Counted from the stretch's first letter, positions 25,808 to 34,348 are shown. The stretch is DNA of 64,000 nucleotides from Pseudomonas fluorescens NCIMB 11764 (GCF_000293885.2 NZ_CP010945.1:4236001-4300000); one strand, 5' to 3'. Notes: generated from the sequence alone by a model not told the origin. Translations and numbers: made by a program.

Positions 25808-26371
25808 ATGTCCATTACCGAACAACAGCTACAACGCATCATGCCCAACGCCCGCCGCCAAGCGGGCGTTTTTGTTTCCGCTCTAAATGCCGCCATGGCC
25901 CACCGGCAAATCAACACGCCGAAACGCCAGGCCGTGTTCCTCGCCCAGGTGGGGCACGAATCCGGTCAGCTGCAGTACGTCCGCGAGTTGGGAGGCGATC
26001 AATACCTGAGCAAATACGACACCGGCACCCTGGCCGCGCGCTTAGGTAATACCCCTGAAGCCGACGGCGATGGCCAGCGTTATCGCGGTCGTGGCCTGAT
26101 CCAGATAACTGGCCATAGCAACTACCTACGCTGCAGTTTGGCGCTATTCGGTGATGAGCGTTTGCTTCGTACGCCTGAGCTGCTCGAGCTGCCGCAATGG
26201 GCTGCCGAGTCGGCCGCGTGGTTCTGGTGCGTACGGGAGCTGAATGCTCTGGCAGATCGGGATGAGTTCGAGGCGATCACCCGCAAGATCAACGGCGGTC
26301 TCAATGGTTTGGCGGATCGGTTGCAGCTGTGGGAGCGTGCGAGGGCAGTGTTATGCATCTCGTCGATCTGA
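25808..26371 (+). CDS. Phage endolysin, glycoside hydrolase family 19
   Basis: A 187-residue lysozyme/chitinase-like protein. GHESGQLQYVREL holds the catalytic Glu, and RYRGRGLIQITGHSNY is the second GH19 signature. Phage GH19 proteins cut peptidoglycan at lysis and commonly follow gpD in P2-like pseudomonad prophages, as here. The ATG at 25808 has GGAG upstream. A terminator-like hairpin lies within the first codons (25847-25873). Without a holin or spanin nearby it is a relic unlikely to act in lysis. Confidence 0.88.
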   Translation: MSITEQQLQRIMPNARRQAGVFVSALNAAMAHRQINTPKRQAVFLAQVGHESGQLQYVRELGGDQYLSKYDTGTLAARLGNTPEADGDGQRYRGRGLIQITGHSNYLRCSLALFGDERLLRTPELLELPQWAAESAAWFWCVRELNALADRDEFEAITRKINGGLNGLADRLQLWERARAVLCISSI

Positions 26372-26853
26372 TCCCTACACCGTATCGGTTGAGCGGAGGG
26401 TGAAAGTTGGCGGCTTTGGGCGGATTGTTGCATCGCTTGCCCAGAGAGCGCTAAGACGTGGTTTCGTGCGGTTTGGCGTATTGACCATGACTTCGACTCT
26501 GTCAGAGCTACAAAAAGAGAAGTGGAGGTAATTTTGCGGTGTTCGTCGGCGGCGTAACCCTCTAAGGCTTAATAGAATTGCAGAAATAAAAATAATTTGG
26601 CGCTCAGTTGCATTTCTAGAAGACTCAGCTAGCTTTTCATGAGAGGAAAAATAATAAATTAGGAAGAGGCGTAGTGTAAGGTTTGAGTGATGTTTTAGTT
26701 CAAAGCTTATTGATGATTTGTTTTGTTAGTCTATATGGTTTTGTCAGAAGATATTTTTTCTATTGGAAACTTATTTTCTGGGTCGGAATAAAGGGACCTG
26801 TTGCTAAGCAAGGTAAGGATTTATCATAATTCAAATGATGTTAGGAGCACCAG
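26372..26853. other. Gene-poor, increasingly A+T-rich junction
   Basis: About 480 bases between the endolysin and the protease gene. Composition turns sharply A+T-rich after about 26530, marking the boundary between the phage-derived part and the cargo. No gene, tRNA or clear hairpin was recognised. Confidence 0.5.
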
Positions 26854-27945
26854 ATGAATTTTTTTATTCCCGCGCCAGCAATTCCTCGTACAGTCAAACC
26901 ATCTCTTTTTACACCGTTCGATATTGGGATTGATGCATTGTTAGGCGTGCCCCTAGCACGAAAAAGTTTTCAGGTTGACGGAAGTGGTTTGGCCGTGGCT
27001 GTCTTGGATACAGGCCTTCGAGTGACACATGAGTGCTTTGCTGGTCGTGTTGTCGAGGGGCGTAATTTTACTGGGGATGATGATTCTGATCCGTCGAAGG
27101 TTACAGATTACAATGGGCATGGAACCAATGTCACTGGGCTTATCGCAGCAGGTACAAACGATGAACGTCGAGGCATTGCCCCTATGGTCTCGATAATACC
27201 CCTCAAGGTTTTTCCGGCGATGACAATTGATCCACTCTTGGATGCCTTTAAATGGATTGATGATAACGCTGAGCGACTTAGTATATCTGTTGTCAACTTA
27301 TCGTTAGGTGTCCCTGGTATCAACCTTGAGAGCGATGAGGCAGCAAGAATCCAATTTCCTGAACTACATAAATTGCTAAAGTCCCTTCATGCCAAACGTA
27401 TCGCGGTTGTCTTCGCAGCAGGTAACAGCTTCAAAGAGTTTGAAAGTGAGGGTATGAGCATTCCAGCTATTTTTCGAGAGGCAATATCGGTTGGAGCTGT
27501 ATATGACTCGTCGGTTGGCGAGCGATCTTATGAGGGCGGTGCTGTCGCTTTTACGACTCATGCTGATCAAATTACTCCATATACCCAGAGGCTATCTAAA
27601 GAAACGAGCCCTGAGTGCTATACCGACGTTTTTTCCGCGGGGGGGGCAGCTACATCGGCTGGCGCCGAAGATGATCACGCCACTTCCATTCAAGACGGCA
27701 CCAGCCAGGCCGCTCCAACTGTGGCTGGGATCATCCTCTTGCTGCAGCAACACTACCAAAGGCTGGTTGGTGAACTCCCACCTGTAACTCTGCTACAGGA
27801 AGTATTGCGATCCACCTCGACATGGATAGTTGATGGCGACGATGAGGCCGATAATGTGAAGCATACGCAGCGTAAGTATCCACGGGTCAATGCATTCGAG
27901 TCGCTTGTTGCTCTAGATCGATATGTGAAACTTGGGGCGGCATAA
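26854..27945 (+). CDS. Subtilisin-like S8 serine protease, apparently cytoplasmic
   Basis: A 363-residue S8 peptidase with the complete triad: Asp in VAVLDTGLRVTHE, His in YNGHGTNVTGLIAAGT, oxyanion Asn in VVFAAGNSF, and Ser in DGTSQAAPTVAG. There is no signal peptide and little propeptide; the catalytic domain starts within about 50 residues. An AGGAG ribosome site precedes the ATG. It stands alone in the A+T-rich cargo of the island, with a lipoprotein gene about 300 bases downstream. Intracellular S8 proteases occur as effectors in some defence systems, so a conditional toxin role is conceivable, but this is inference. Confidence 0.88.
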   Translation: MNFFIPAPAIPRTVKPSLFTPFDIGIDALLGVPLARKSFQVDGSGLAVAVLDTGLRVTHECFAGRVVEGRNFTGDDDSDPSKVTDYNGHGTNVTGLIAAGTNDERRGIAPMVSIIPLKVFPAMTIDPLLDAFKWIDDNAERLSISVVNLSLGVPGINLESDEAARIQFPELHKLLKSLHAKRIAVVFAAGNSFKEFESEGMSIPAIFREAISVGAVYDSSVGERSYEGGAVAFTTHADQITPYTQRLSKETSPECYTDVFSAGGAATSAGAEDDHATSIQDGTSQAAPTVAGIILLLQQHYQRLVGELPPVTLLQEVLRSTSTWIVDGDDEADNVKHTQRKYPRVNAFESLVALDRYVKLGAA

Positions 27946-28241
27946 GTCTGTAGTGAAGTTGTTGCTGTTGATAGGGCGTTGTCTCATTGGGGCGGTTGAG
28001 TTTGCTTTCATGCCTTGTTTAGGTGTAAAGAATTGTAGAAGTAGTTAGGTCGTTTAGAGGCTATTTGATGTTTTTAGTGCTTTGGCAATATTTGATAGGG
28101 ATGTGCACTGGATAGTGCGCTTTCCGCTTTGCGATTCCTAGGCGGAGCGCGGAAGTTTACAGCAGTACATCTCATTGGTTGCGAGCGACTGCTTTAACTA
28201 GTGTTAAAGTATTGAATGGAAAACAATCAGAGAGGTATGCA

Positions 28242-29213
28242 ATGAAAAATGGAATAGCTGTGATTATATTTATACCACTACTTCTCCAGCTTTCGTGCTC
28301 TAGTATTAAGTCAATAAAGCATCCAGAAGAAAAAGATACGGATGGCTTGATATATTATATGCCTGAAAAGAAAATTTTGGTGGTGGTTAATATAGCTGAG
28401 AAAGGTGAGGGCAAAGTTAGAGAGGTCGATAGAATAGATATTTCGGAAACTGCCGCATATCCGGACCTGTCAGAAAAATTTGTACTTAAGCATCAAAATA
28501 ACTTGCTTGGGAAAAATGAGTTGAATGTTGGAGTTGGGTTGAACGGATTGCTTCAGTCTACTAAGTCCACAACAACAAGTGGTGTGAATCAGGCTTTTAT
28601 TAATTTAGCGGAAACATTGGGCTACCTTGCACCTCTGGGAGCTGCTCCGCAATGCAGTATTGGTGAGCATAGTTTTATCATTCATCCTGGTGGTGCAAAC
28701 CCTCCAGATGCCTGCGGAGTGTCTTTTAAAATAACGCCTTTGAGTAAGACCGACGGCCTTGGGACTGTTAAGAAAGGGGGTGAAAAAGTTTCTGGTATCT
28801 TTTACAGACAAAATATCCCATATCAGGTTACGGTAACTGGTAGCGCTATAAGTAAATCGACGATTGTGTTTTCTCCCTCCGGTTCTCCGACATATTTTAT
28901 GCCGGTATCGGGAACGTTTTTTTCGGATAATAAGGCGGATTTCGGATTTGTCGACGGAGTTCCAAATAAATATGATCAAACCACAGATGGAGAATTGGTG
29001 GCGCTCTTTAAACTTCCAGCTGATATTATTGGGGCGTACTTCGGAGCTGTTGGGAGGATTTTCGAAAGCTTTAAAACTGCTGATGAGAACAAGGCGGAAG
29101 CGCTAACTCAAGAGGTACAATTAGCGCTCCGGGAGCAAAAGGTGAAAAATTGTATGGTCGCCATTAAAACGGGGAACCAATCAGATATCGACTCCCTAGG
29201 TTGCGAAGAGTAA
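28242..29213 (+). CDS. Putative lipoprotein, function unknown
   Basis: A 323-residue protein with a lipoprotein signal (MKNGIAVIIFIPLLLQLSC, lipobox LQLSC) and no family that I recognise. The mature part looks beta-rich and mostly hydrophilic (VEQ-free, Gly/Ser/Thr-rich turns), with two further cysteines near the C-terminus (KVKNCMVAIK and SLGCEE). AGAGG precedes the ATG at 28242. The low G+C composition fits the island cargo. Outer- or inner-membrane anchoring is predicted from the lipobox; any functional link to the upstream protease is unproven. Confidence 0.72.
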   Translation: MKNGIAVIIFIPLLLQLSCSSIKSIKHPEEKDTDGLIYYMPEKKILVVVNIAEKGEGKVREVDRIDISETAAYPDLSEKFVLKHQNNLLGKNELNVGVGLNGLLQSTKSTTTSGVNQAFINLAETLGYLAPLGAAPQCSIGEHSFIIHPGGANPPDACGVSFKITPLSKTDGLGTVKKGGEKVSGIFYRQNIPYQVTVTGSAISKSTIVFSPSGSPTYFMPVSGTFFSDNKADFGFVDGVPNKYDQTTDGELVALFKLPADIIGAYFGAVGRIFESFKTADENKAEALTQEVQLALREQKVKNCMVAIKTGNQSDIDSLGCEE

Positions 29214-29493
29214 CAAGGAATAGAGGGCGGATTTATTTTTCTACGTAATACGTACAAAAATAAATCTGTTCCCGCTGTCTTCATTTTTTTCTTGATGCGG
29301 TGGTATGCCATAAGTGGTCGATGCGCGACGTATAACGCTCCCACTCGTCCTGTAAGCCCTTTTTCCTAGTTTAGAAGCAGCGGTGGAAAACGCGACATTG
29401 CTCAGGAAGGATCGTAATATGGGTGACGGCAGGCCTTAACGCCTTCTGGATTCGAAAGCTGCATCGTCCGGTTGAATTCACAGCCGATAGCAG

Positions 29494-29703
29494 TCACTCC
29501 GGCGTCATCAGCACCGCGAACGTCATCTTGATGAACTCCTCGTTGCGAGCAATCGCGACCAGGGCGCCTCGGATGTTCTCCGCGACCTCGGCTGCACCGC
29601 GTTGTTCGACCCAATTAGTGAGCTCCATGATGGCGGCTTCCAAGGCGAGTTGGTTTTCGTTGATCTTGAAAAGCAGGGAAGGGAGCAAGTCTCAGTTCGA
29701 CAT
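29494..29703 (-). pseudogene. Broken copy 1 of a 69-residue island protein
   Basis: Frame of 70 codons beginning ATG at 29703, with a TGA at codon 4 where copy 3 has TCA. The rest is intact: LLPSLLFKINENQLALEAAI, MELTNWVEQRGAAEVAENI and EEFIKMTFAVLMTPE. It belongs to a small, helical Pseudomonas family of unknown role. Two further copies lie at 33023-33230 and 33548-33757, each broken differently. Re-initiation after codon 4 is possible. Confidence 0.75.
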
Positions 29704-30074
29704 TGTGTTTCCTCTGTGGAGAGGAAAGCGTAGCAGCTCGTTTGTCGACACCGGTTGAATCTACACGCGGAAGAAACCTAACGAAGAATTTTATATTGGC
29801 AATCATAGGGTTGCCTAGCGCGATCGTGCATTCGAAGGATAGATGGAGGCATTGGTCATTGGAGGATGGGGCAAAGGATGGGGCAAACCGTACGCCTAAT
29901 CATGCCATCCAATGCCAAGTACGCATTTATACAAACTATTGTGAATCACCTTTAAAGCCAATGCCCAGGGGCATTTCGGGCCGAAATCCCAACATGCCCC
30001 AGCACAATTGGCGTTTGATATAGTCAGACCACAAGATTGGAATCGAAAAAGGCAGAGACCTTCTTAAATGTGCT
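29704..30074. other. Island stretch without a gene
   Basis: About 370 bases upstream of copy 1, including its 5' flank with the block AGCGTAGCAG (conserved before all three copies, perhaps a promoter element). No other gene is supported. Confidence 0.4.
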
Positions 30075-30884
30075 TCAAAAAATTGTCTTTATGACCTTGT
30101 CTACGCCGTTTATGAGGTCGGTTACCTCTTCCGCTGTAGGATCACTGGAGCTCTTATGACCGCATTTGTTACGTATATCCCCTAGGAACTGGATCTGGCG
30201 ATGCTGGGGCAGTTCAATAATATTGGCTGCCTTCAGCGCATCAATGATGGGGGTAATCGTGTTCAGCTTTTTTGGTAGATCGTGCTTGTCTCTAACTTCT
30301 TTGAGATGGCCTTCCAGTACCACGCCTGCAATCGCACCAGCAGCGCGAGCGAAGCCAGACTTCAGTAGCCCGCGCGCGGTATCGAGCTCTGAATCGTAGA
30401 GGTCGGCCTGTACCAACTGCTTAATTTCGAAAAGTGAGCTTTCGAATCGGCGCTTAATTGACTCTACAATGGCGATCTGTTGATCAAGTAGGGGAATAGC
30501 TGTTCTGATGCTTGCTTGCACTTCGCCGTACCTGCTTGTCTGCAGGCCCTGACAAGCGTCTTCGATACGATAGGTTTCAGCGTCAAGAGTCTTTCGCGTT
30601 TTGGGGCGCTCGTATAGCCGAATGAAGTCATTGAGGCGGTCTGGCAAGAGCTGTTTCACCAGTGTGACGGCTTCGGAGTACCAGTGATGGTAGGCCTTTT
30701 TGAATGATGGTAAGCCATTCAAGTATTTATCGGCTTTCTCCTGATCACCTTTGGACGAGCTAAGGACGGCTTTCCGGATTTGGTCAGGGGAAGCCTCGTA
30801 TAGCAAACACAACGATAGGTTGTCGGCTTCCTTCAAAAGAGCATCTAAATCTTTCCGATATTTCTCTAGATTTGATATGTCCAT
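30075..30884 (-). CDS. HEPN-like domain protein, function unknown
   Basis: A 269-residue, largely helical protein. The C-terminal 110 residues (SGFARAAGAIAGVVLEGHLK, LNTITPIIDALKAANII, FLGDIRNKCGHKSS) have the layout of HEPN/Abi-C-like domains, and RNKCGH fits the R-x4-6-H RNase motif. The N-terminal part may form coiled coil (NLEKYRKDLDALLKEADN). HEPN proteins act as RNases in toxin-antitoxin and anti-phage systems. No obvious antitoxin partner adjoins it. Family placement is moderate; function is inferred. Confidence 0.65.
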   Translation of the reverse strand: MDISNLEKYRKDLDALLKEADNLSLCLLYEASPDQIRKAVLSSSKGDQEKADKYLNGLPSFKKAYHHWYSEAVTLVKQLLPDRLNDFIRLYERPKTRKTLDAETYRIEDACQGLQTSRYGEVQASIRTAIPLLDQQIAIVESIKRRFESSLFEIKQLVQADLYDSELDTARGLLKSGFARAAGAIAGVVLEGHLKEVRDKHDLPKKLNTITPIIDALKAANIIELPQHRQIQFLGDIRNKCGHKSSSDPTAEEVTDLINGVDKVIKTIF

Positions 30885-31245
30885 ATTATCTAGCCTGGCA
30901 AAAGGCTTGCTCCGCTTTTAGATGATCGATCATCGAGAATAATTGCATTTTGCCTTACATGCCAAGCGATGCGCTTTGAGGCTCGCTTGACTCTGCTGCT
31001 TAGGGCATATTTAGGGCATGGCATGGGCCGCAGTAGGCCGCCAAAGGCTGCTAAGGTTCGCTCGTTTTCCCAATATTTCTGGCCTATACCGGTATGCGCG
31101 AAAACGAGAAGGGGTTCGAATCCCTGTCCATGTCTTGCCCATTAGAACTGTCCATCGACTACATTCTTTCCACTCCAACCATGGGTTGGTGTGACAGTCT
31201 ATCAAGAAGTAGTTATAAGGATAAGTAAAATGGAAATCTGTTTAA
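30885..31245. other. Intergenic with a tRNA T-arm-like sequence
   Basis: No gene is supported in these 360 bases. GGGGTTCGAATCCC (31111-31124) resembles a tRNA T-arm but no cloverleaf surrounds it, and TTAGGGCAT occurs twice just upstream (about 31000-31020). It may be the scar of an older tRNA-targeting element. Confidence 0.35.
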
Positions 31246-31839
31246 CTATGAAAGTATTCGATCTAGCTTAAAGCCGTCTATGAAATCATCACTATGGCCT
31301 TGGATTACCGCGATACGATGAAGTCCCTTGCGTACTAATAGTTTATAACCTCGAATATTGGGGCCGATAGCTAATAAGTTTTTCTCTACGTTTTTGGGGT
31401 TTACATGGTAGCCGACAACTCGACCTATTACAGTTAGATGGTCTCCCGTGATGAGTCGAGACTCTACAGATAACTCTATATTAGCTATTGCCTCAGATAT
31501 TCCAGGCACGTTAGTGTGGGGGAGTTGTTGCTTGGTAAAGCTACACTCATGAAATTTATTTGCCGTCCTTCCGCTGAGTAAGCCACACTTCATGGCCTGC
31601 TCGGCCAGTGACTCTCCTGGAACCGCTAATACAAAATTTGAAGCGGATTTCATTAATTCGTATGAAAAATTTTTCTTTTCGAATGATACGGCAATCATGG
31701 GTGGCTTATAAGAGCAAGTCATGGTGAAGCATAGCGCTATTATATTGAATTCACTTGGAGAATCCGTGGGTATAATTCCAAGAAGTAATTTGCTGGGTTG
31801 GTACAGCGCTCTAAATTTATTTCTTTTTAGTTCTTGCAT
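31246..31839 (-). CDS. Flavin reductase (DIM6/NTAB-type) family protein
   Basis: A 197-residue FMN-binding split-barrel protein: LYQPSKLLLGIIPTDSPSEF, NIIALCFTMTCSYKPPMIAV and NFVLAVPGESLAEQAMKCG match the flavin-reductase-like pattern in which FMN binds near the SP-x-hydrophobic stretch. Members reduce flavin with NAD(P)H or act as flavin-dependent oxidoreductases. The start at 31839 lies inside the 3' end of the upstream membrane protein gene (23-base overlap), so the two are translationally coupled, an unexpected partnership. The composition is A+T-rich like other cargo. Confidence 0.75.
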   Translation of the reverse strand: MQELKRNKFRALYQPSKLLLGIIPTDSPSEFNIIALCFTMTCSYKPPMIAVSFEKKNFSYELMKSASNFVLAVPGESLAEQAMKCGLLSGRTANKFHECSFTKQQLPHTNVPGISEAIANIELSVESRLITGDHLTVIGRVVGYHVNPKNVEKNLLAIGPNIRGYKLLVRKGLHRIAVIQGHSDDFIDGFKLDRILS

Positions 31840-32782
31840 TTTGGTAGCGCCCCAGAAGAAAGGAGAATATTGGCGTGGCCGCCACTGAGCAAGTAATGTT
31901 GACGACGACATTGAGCCAGTAGGTTGGTTTTGTGTTATCGCTACCTATGGTTGTAATGGATTGCACAACCCACTGGGTAAATCCTAATTTATCTAGCCAA
32001 AGAGCTACGGCAGTAGCGAGTGCGAAGGCAGCAAGGCGCTGACTGCGTTTTAATAATTTATCTTGAAGGTTGAATGTTTCATCATGAACACGAATTTGCT
32101 CGCGACTTGTGCCAACTTCCTCGGCAAGCTTTATATAAGCTCGAGTTAATGCAATATCCGTTCGTATCGATTTTTTCTGAATGGCTTCAACGCTGATTGA
32201 TGTTTCAATTTGTTTTAATAAAACAAGCAGGTCTAATGCCTTGTAAGTATCTGCTGAGCTTGAATCAATCGAAGGAACTACCTTGGACTCACGCACACCT
32301 TTTCGACCCGAATGAGTTCTCTCTGGTTTTTTAGATAGCTTGATAAATTCAACTCTAGCTAAGGGCGCCCCCTGCTCCATCGAAAGTACGCGACTTGAGT
32401 TATTTATAAGTGTAATTGAAATTTGGCCCTGAAAGCCAGGATCAACGTAGGTATTTTCAGCCGAAAATCCAGCTAAAAAAATCTGACCAACTGTATTCAC
32501 TCGAGCATATACATTATGTGGTAATGAAAAATACTCCTTTGAAAAAACAAGCACTGTTTCACCCGGGGCCACTGCAATGATACCATTTTCAGGGGATCGA
32601 TCTAGTCTTTCAACTTCTCCTGCGTTTGAATATTGTATTACTTGAAATCCTTTGTCTAGGACGATTTCATAAGTTGAATATTTAGCGCGTACTGCATCGG
32701 CGTGTTCGGAAAATAAAACATGCAGTGCTTTCTTGATATCTGTGTCAGTTAACATGCCAACTGGGTATGATTCGTCGAGCAT
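31817..32782 (-). CDS. dCTP deaminase/dUTPase-fold protein with C-terminal membrane anchor
   Basis: A 321-residue protein. Residues about 50-155 look like the trimeric dUTPase/dCTP-deaminase fold: IAVAPGETVLVFSKEYFSLP, VNTVGQIFLAGFSAENTYVD and PGFQGQISITLINNSS, where the VDPG(W/F)xG hallmark is clear. The catalytic Glu of Dcd, expected in the strand after it (as in VLEF), is replaced (ITLI), and the S-R-S-S loop is not evident, so deaminase activity is doubtful. Then come a Ser/Lys-rich linker, a coiled-coil-like region and two membrane segments (FALATAVALWLDKLGF and VVVNITCSVAATPIFSFLLG). It overlaps the flavin reductase gene. A nucleotide-sensing membrane protein is a plausible reading. Confidence 0.65.
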   Translation of the reverse strand: MLDESYPVGMLTDTDIKKALHVLFSEHADAVRAKYSTYEIVLDKGFQVIQYSNAGEVERLDRSPENGIIAVAPGETVLVFSKEYFSLPHNVYARVNTVGQIFLAGFSAENTYVDPGFQGQISITLINNSSRVLSMEQGAPLARVEFIKLSKKPERTHSGRKGVRESKVVPSIDSSSADTYKALDLLVLLKQIETSISVEAIQKKSIRTDIALTRAYIKLAEEVGTSREQIRVHDETFNLQDKLLKRSQRLAAFALATAVALWLDKLGFTQWVVQSITTIGSDNTKPTYWLNVVVNITCSVAATPIFSFLLGRYQNARTKKK

Positions 32783-33022
32783 ATATAGATTCTTTATGGT
32801 TGTGTGTGTTTATGGGGCCTGTGCGCAAGTTTGGCATAAATTTGTTAATTTGCGGGGTTCAGGGAGAATTTAGAGCAGATTCAGAGCAGCCACTACCACA
32901 GCAAACCATGCATTGTTATTACAGGCCTGTGTTCATCGCCTGGAGCGGCCATCACGCGTATGTACAGCCTTGTGTATTTTCTCCACGGCCACGATCCCAA
33001 TTGAATCCAACGTCGATAGCGG

Positions 33023-33230
33023 TCACTCCGGCGTCATCAGAACCGCGAGCGTCATCTTGATGAACTCCTCGTTACGATCAATCGCGGCCAGGGCGCCTTT
33101 GACGTTCTCCGCAACCTCGGCCGCCCCGAGTTGATCAACCCAATTCGTGATCTCCAATGGCAGCTTCCAGAGCGAGTTGATTTTGGTTTAGCTTGAAAAG
33201 TAGGGAAGGGAGCAGGTCTGTATTGGGCAT
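33023..33230 (-). pseudogene. Broken copy 2 of the 69-residue island protein
   Basis: Starts MPNTDLLPSLLFKLNQNQ and is 208 bases long, two fewer than copies 1 and 3. The loss in CATCATGGAG (here CATTGGAG) shifts the frame and brings a stop after 32 codons; the downstream frame continues as EEFIKMTLAVLMTPE. Homology with copy 1 extends about 20 bases past the stop codon. Confidence 0.75.
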
Positions 33231-33547
33231 TAATTTTTCCTCCATGAAAAGGCAAGCGTAGCAGCTTGAATTGGAGATCGGGAGGCAAGTTGTTACGCAT
33301 CTGACAGCATCGACAGTGATCGTGATTGGAGCCGAAAACGGCTGCTTAAAATTTGCTACAGCGGACATGAGTGGAGGAGGTATTTGATGGTCCGCAGATT
33401 TTGCTGGTACGAAAATGGTACGGGGATTTTAGAGCAGGCCTATTGGCCCGTATTTTCAAGGGAGGGGTGATTAATCGGTCCAATCCATCATCGGCCTGCT
33501 TCTTCGGGTTGAAGCCGCTGCTTCAGGCCGTTAGCTACCGGCACTAT
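33231..33547. other. Spacer between copies 2 and 3
   Basis: About 320 bases containing the 5' flank of copy 2 and otherwise no supported gene or site. Confidence 0.4.
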
Positions 33548-33757
33548 TTATTCTGGCGACTTGAGAACGGCTAGAGTCAGCTTGATGAACTCCTCATTCT
33601 TGTCGATCGTATCCAGAGCCCCACGCACGTTATCTGCTACGTCGCCTGCTCCTCGTTGTTCAGCCTAGTTAGAGATTTCCATGATGGCGGCCTCAAGAGC
33701 GAGTTGGTTTTCATTGATCTTGAACAGCAGGGAAGGGAGTAGGTCTGAGTTCGGCAT
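33548..33757 (-). pseudogene. Broken copy 3 of the 69-residue island protein
   Basis: Seventy codons from ATG 33757 (MPNSDLLPSLLFKINENQ) with an internal TAG where copy 1 has the TGG of NWVEQ. The downstream part stays in frame (QRGAGDVADNVRGALDTIDK, ending VLKSPE). It is the most diverged of the three copies and the nearest to attR. Confidence 0.75.
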
Positions 33758-34011
33758 CGCGATTTCTCCAAAAAATTTAGCGTAGCAGGTGGGAAAACAG
33801 TAGCGATGCTTAGGGAGGAGCAGATTGAACAGCTAAGGCCAAGCCTCGGACGCATCCACGACGTGGCGCTCTGGAGCGGTAGAGCAGGGGAGAAATTCCG
33901 TTCCGCAACCCAAAACGGACTCCTTGAAAGCTGTGGGATGCAGACCGTTAAAAATCAGTAGCTTGCGGAACGGTAAAGCTGCTAACCTATTGAAATAGCT
34001 TGTATTGTGGA

Positions 34012-34061
34012 TGGATTGCAAATCCACCTACGCCGGTTCGATTCCGACCTCGGCCTCCACT
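34012..34061. repeat. attR: 50-bp direct repeat of the tRNA-Cys 3' half
   Basis: Identical to 21025-21074. The 5' half of the tRNA is absent upstream, so no functional tRNA forms here. It defines the right end of the island. Confidence 0.92.
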
Positions 34062-34067
34062 TTAAAC

Positions 34068-34104
34068 AAGCTCCGTAGATCAATGATTTACGGAGCTTTT
34101 TTAT
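34068..34104 (+). terminator. Diverged copy of the tRNA-Cys terminator
   Basis: AAGCTCCGTA (34068-34077) pairs with TACGGAGCTT (34089-34098), then T-run. Both stem arms show compensating changes relative to the copy at 21079-21115, so homology between the two island ends extends past the exact repeat. Confidence 0.82.
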
Positions 34105-34253
34105 TTGCAGTGTCTTGCAAGATTTAGTCTTGAAATGGGCATTTGCTAACTTGCTTCACCGGGACGGGATGTATATATTTCGTCCTCTGCTGCACAGGCG
34201 TCAGAACTGACAGATCTTCATTTGCCAGGCTTCAGACGGCTTACCGCGCTACC

Positions 34254-34340
34254 GCCCGAATGGCGAAACTGGTAGACGCATGGGACTTAAAATCCCCCGC
34301 TCGTAAGGGCGTGCCGGTTCGATTCCGGCTTCGGGCACCA
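34254..34340 (+). tRNA. tRNA-Leu (TAA)
   Basis: An 87-base class II tRNA: acceptor GCCCGAA pairs with TTCGGGC, anticodon loop CTTAAAA gives TAA, a long variable arm (CCCGCTCGTAAGGGCG), T-arm GGTTCGATTCC, and an encoded ACCA end. It normally neighbours tRNA-Cys in Pseudomonas. Confidence 0.97.
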
Positions 34341-34348
34341 TGAATATC

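Larger units (their letters stand above)
21025..34061. mobile_element. Genomic island integrated in tRNA-Cys
   Basis: Bounded by the 50-bp tRNA-Cys direct repeats and containing a tyrosine integrase near the left end, a DUF4224 protein, phage gene fragments and low-G+C cargo. The right repeat is not a complete tRNA, so the left copy supplies the functional gene. tRNA-Leu lies 192 bases beyond the right repeat. Since Pseudomonas normally clusters tRNA-Cys with tRNA-Leu, the island appears to have split that cluster. The element is about 13 kb and lacks capsid, tail or conjugation modules, so it is a cryptic or satellite-like element. Confidence 0.88.

Noticed and set aside
31080..31140. A further tRNA gene in the island
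   Set aside because: Only a T-arm-like segment is present; no acceptor, D-arm or anticodon arm can be formed.
34143..34343. Small open frame across tRNA-Leu
   Set aside because: It runs through a well-formed tRNA and has no ribosome site.
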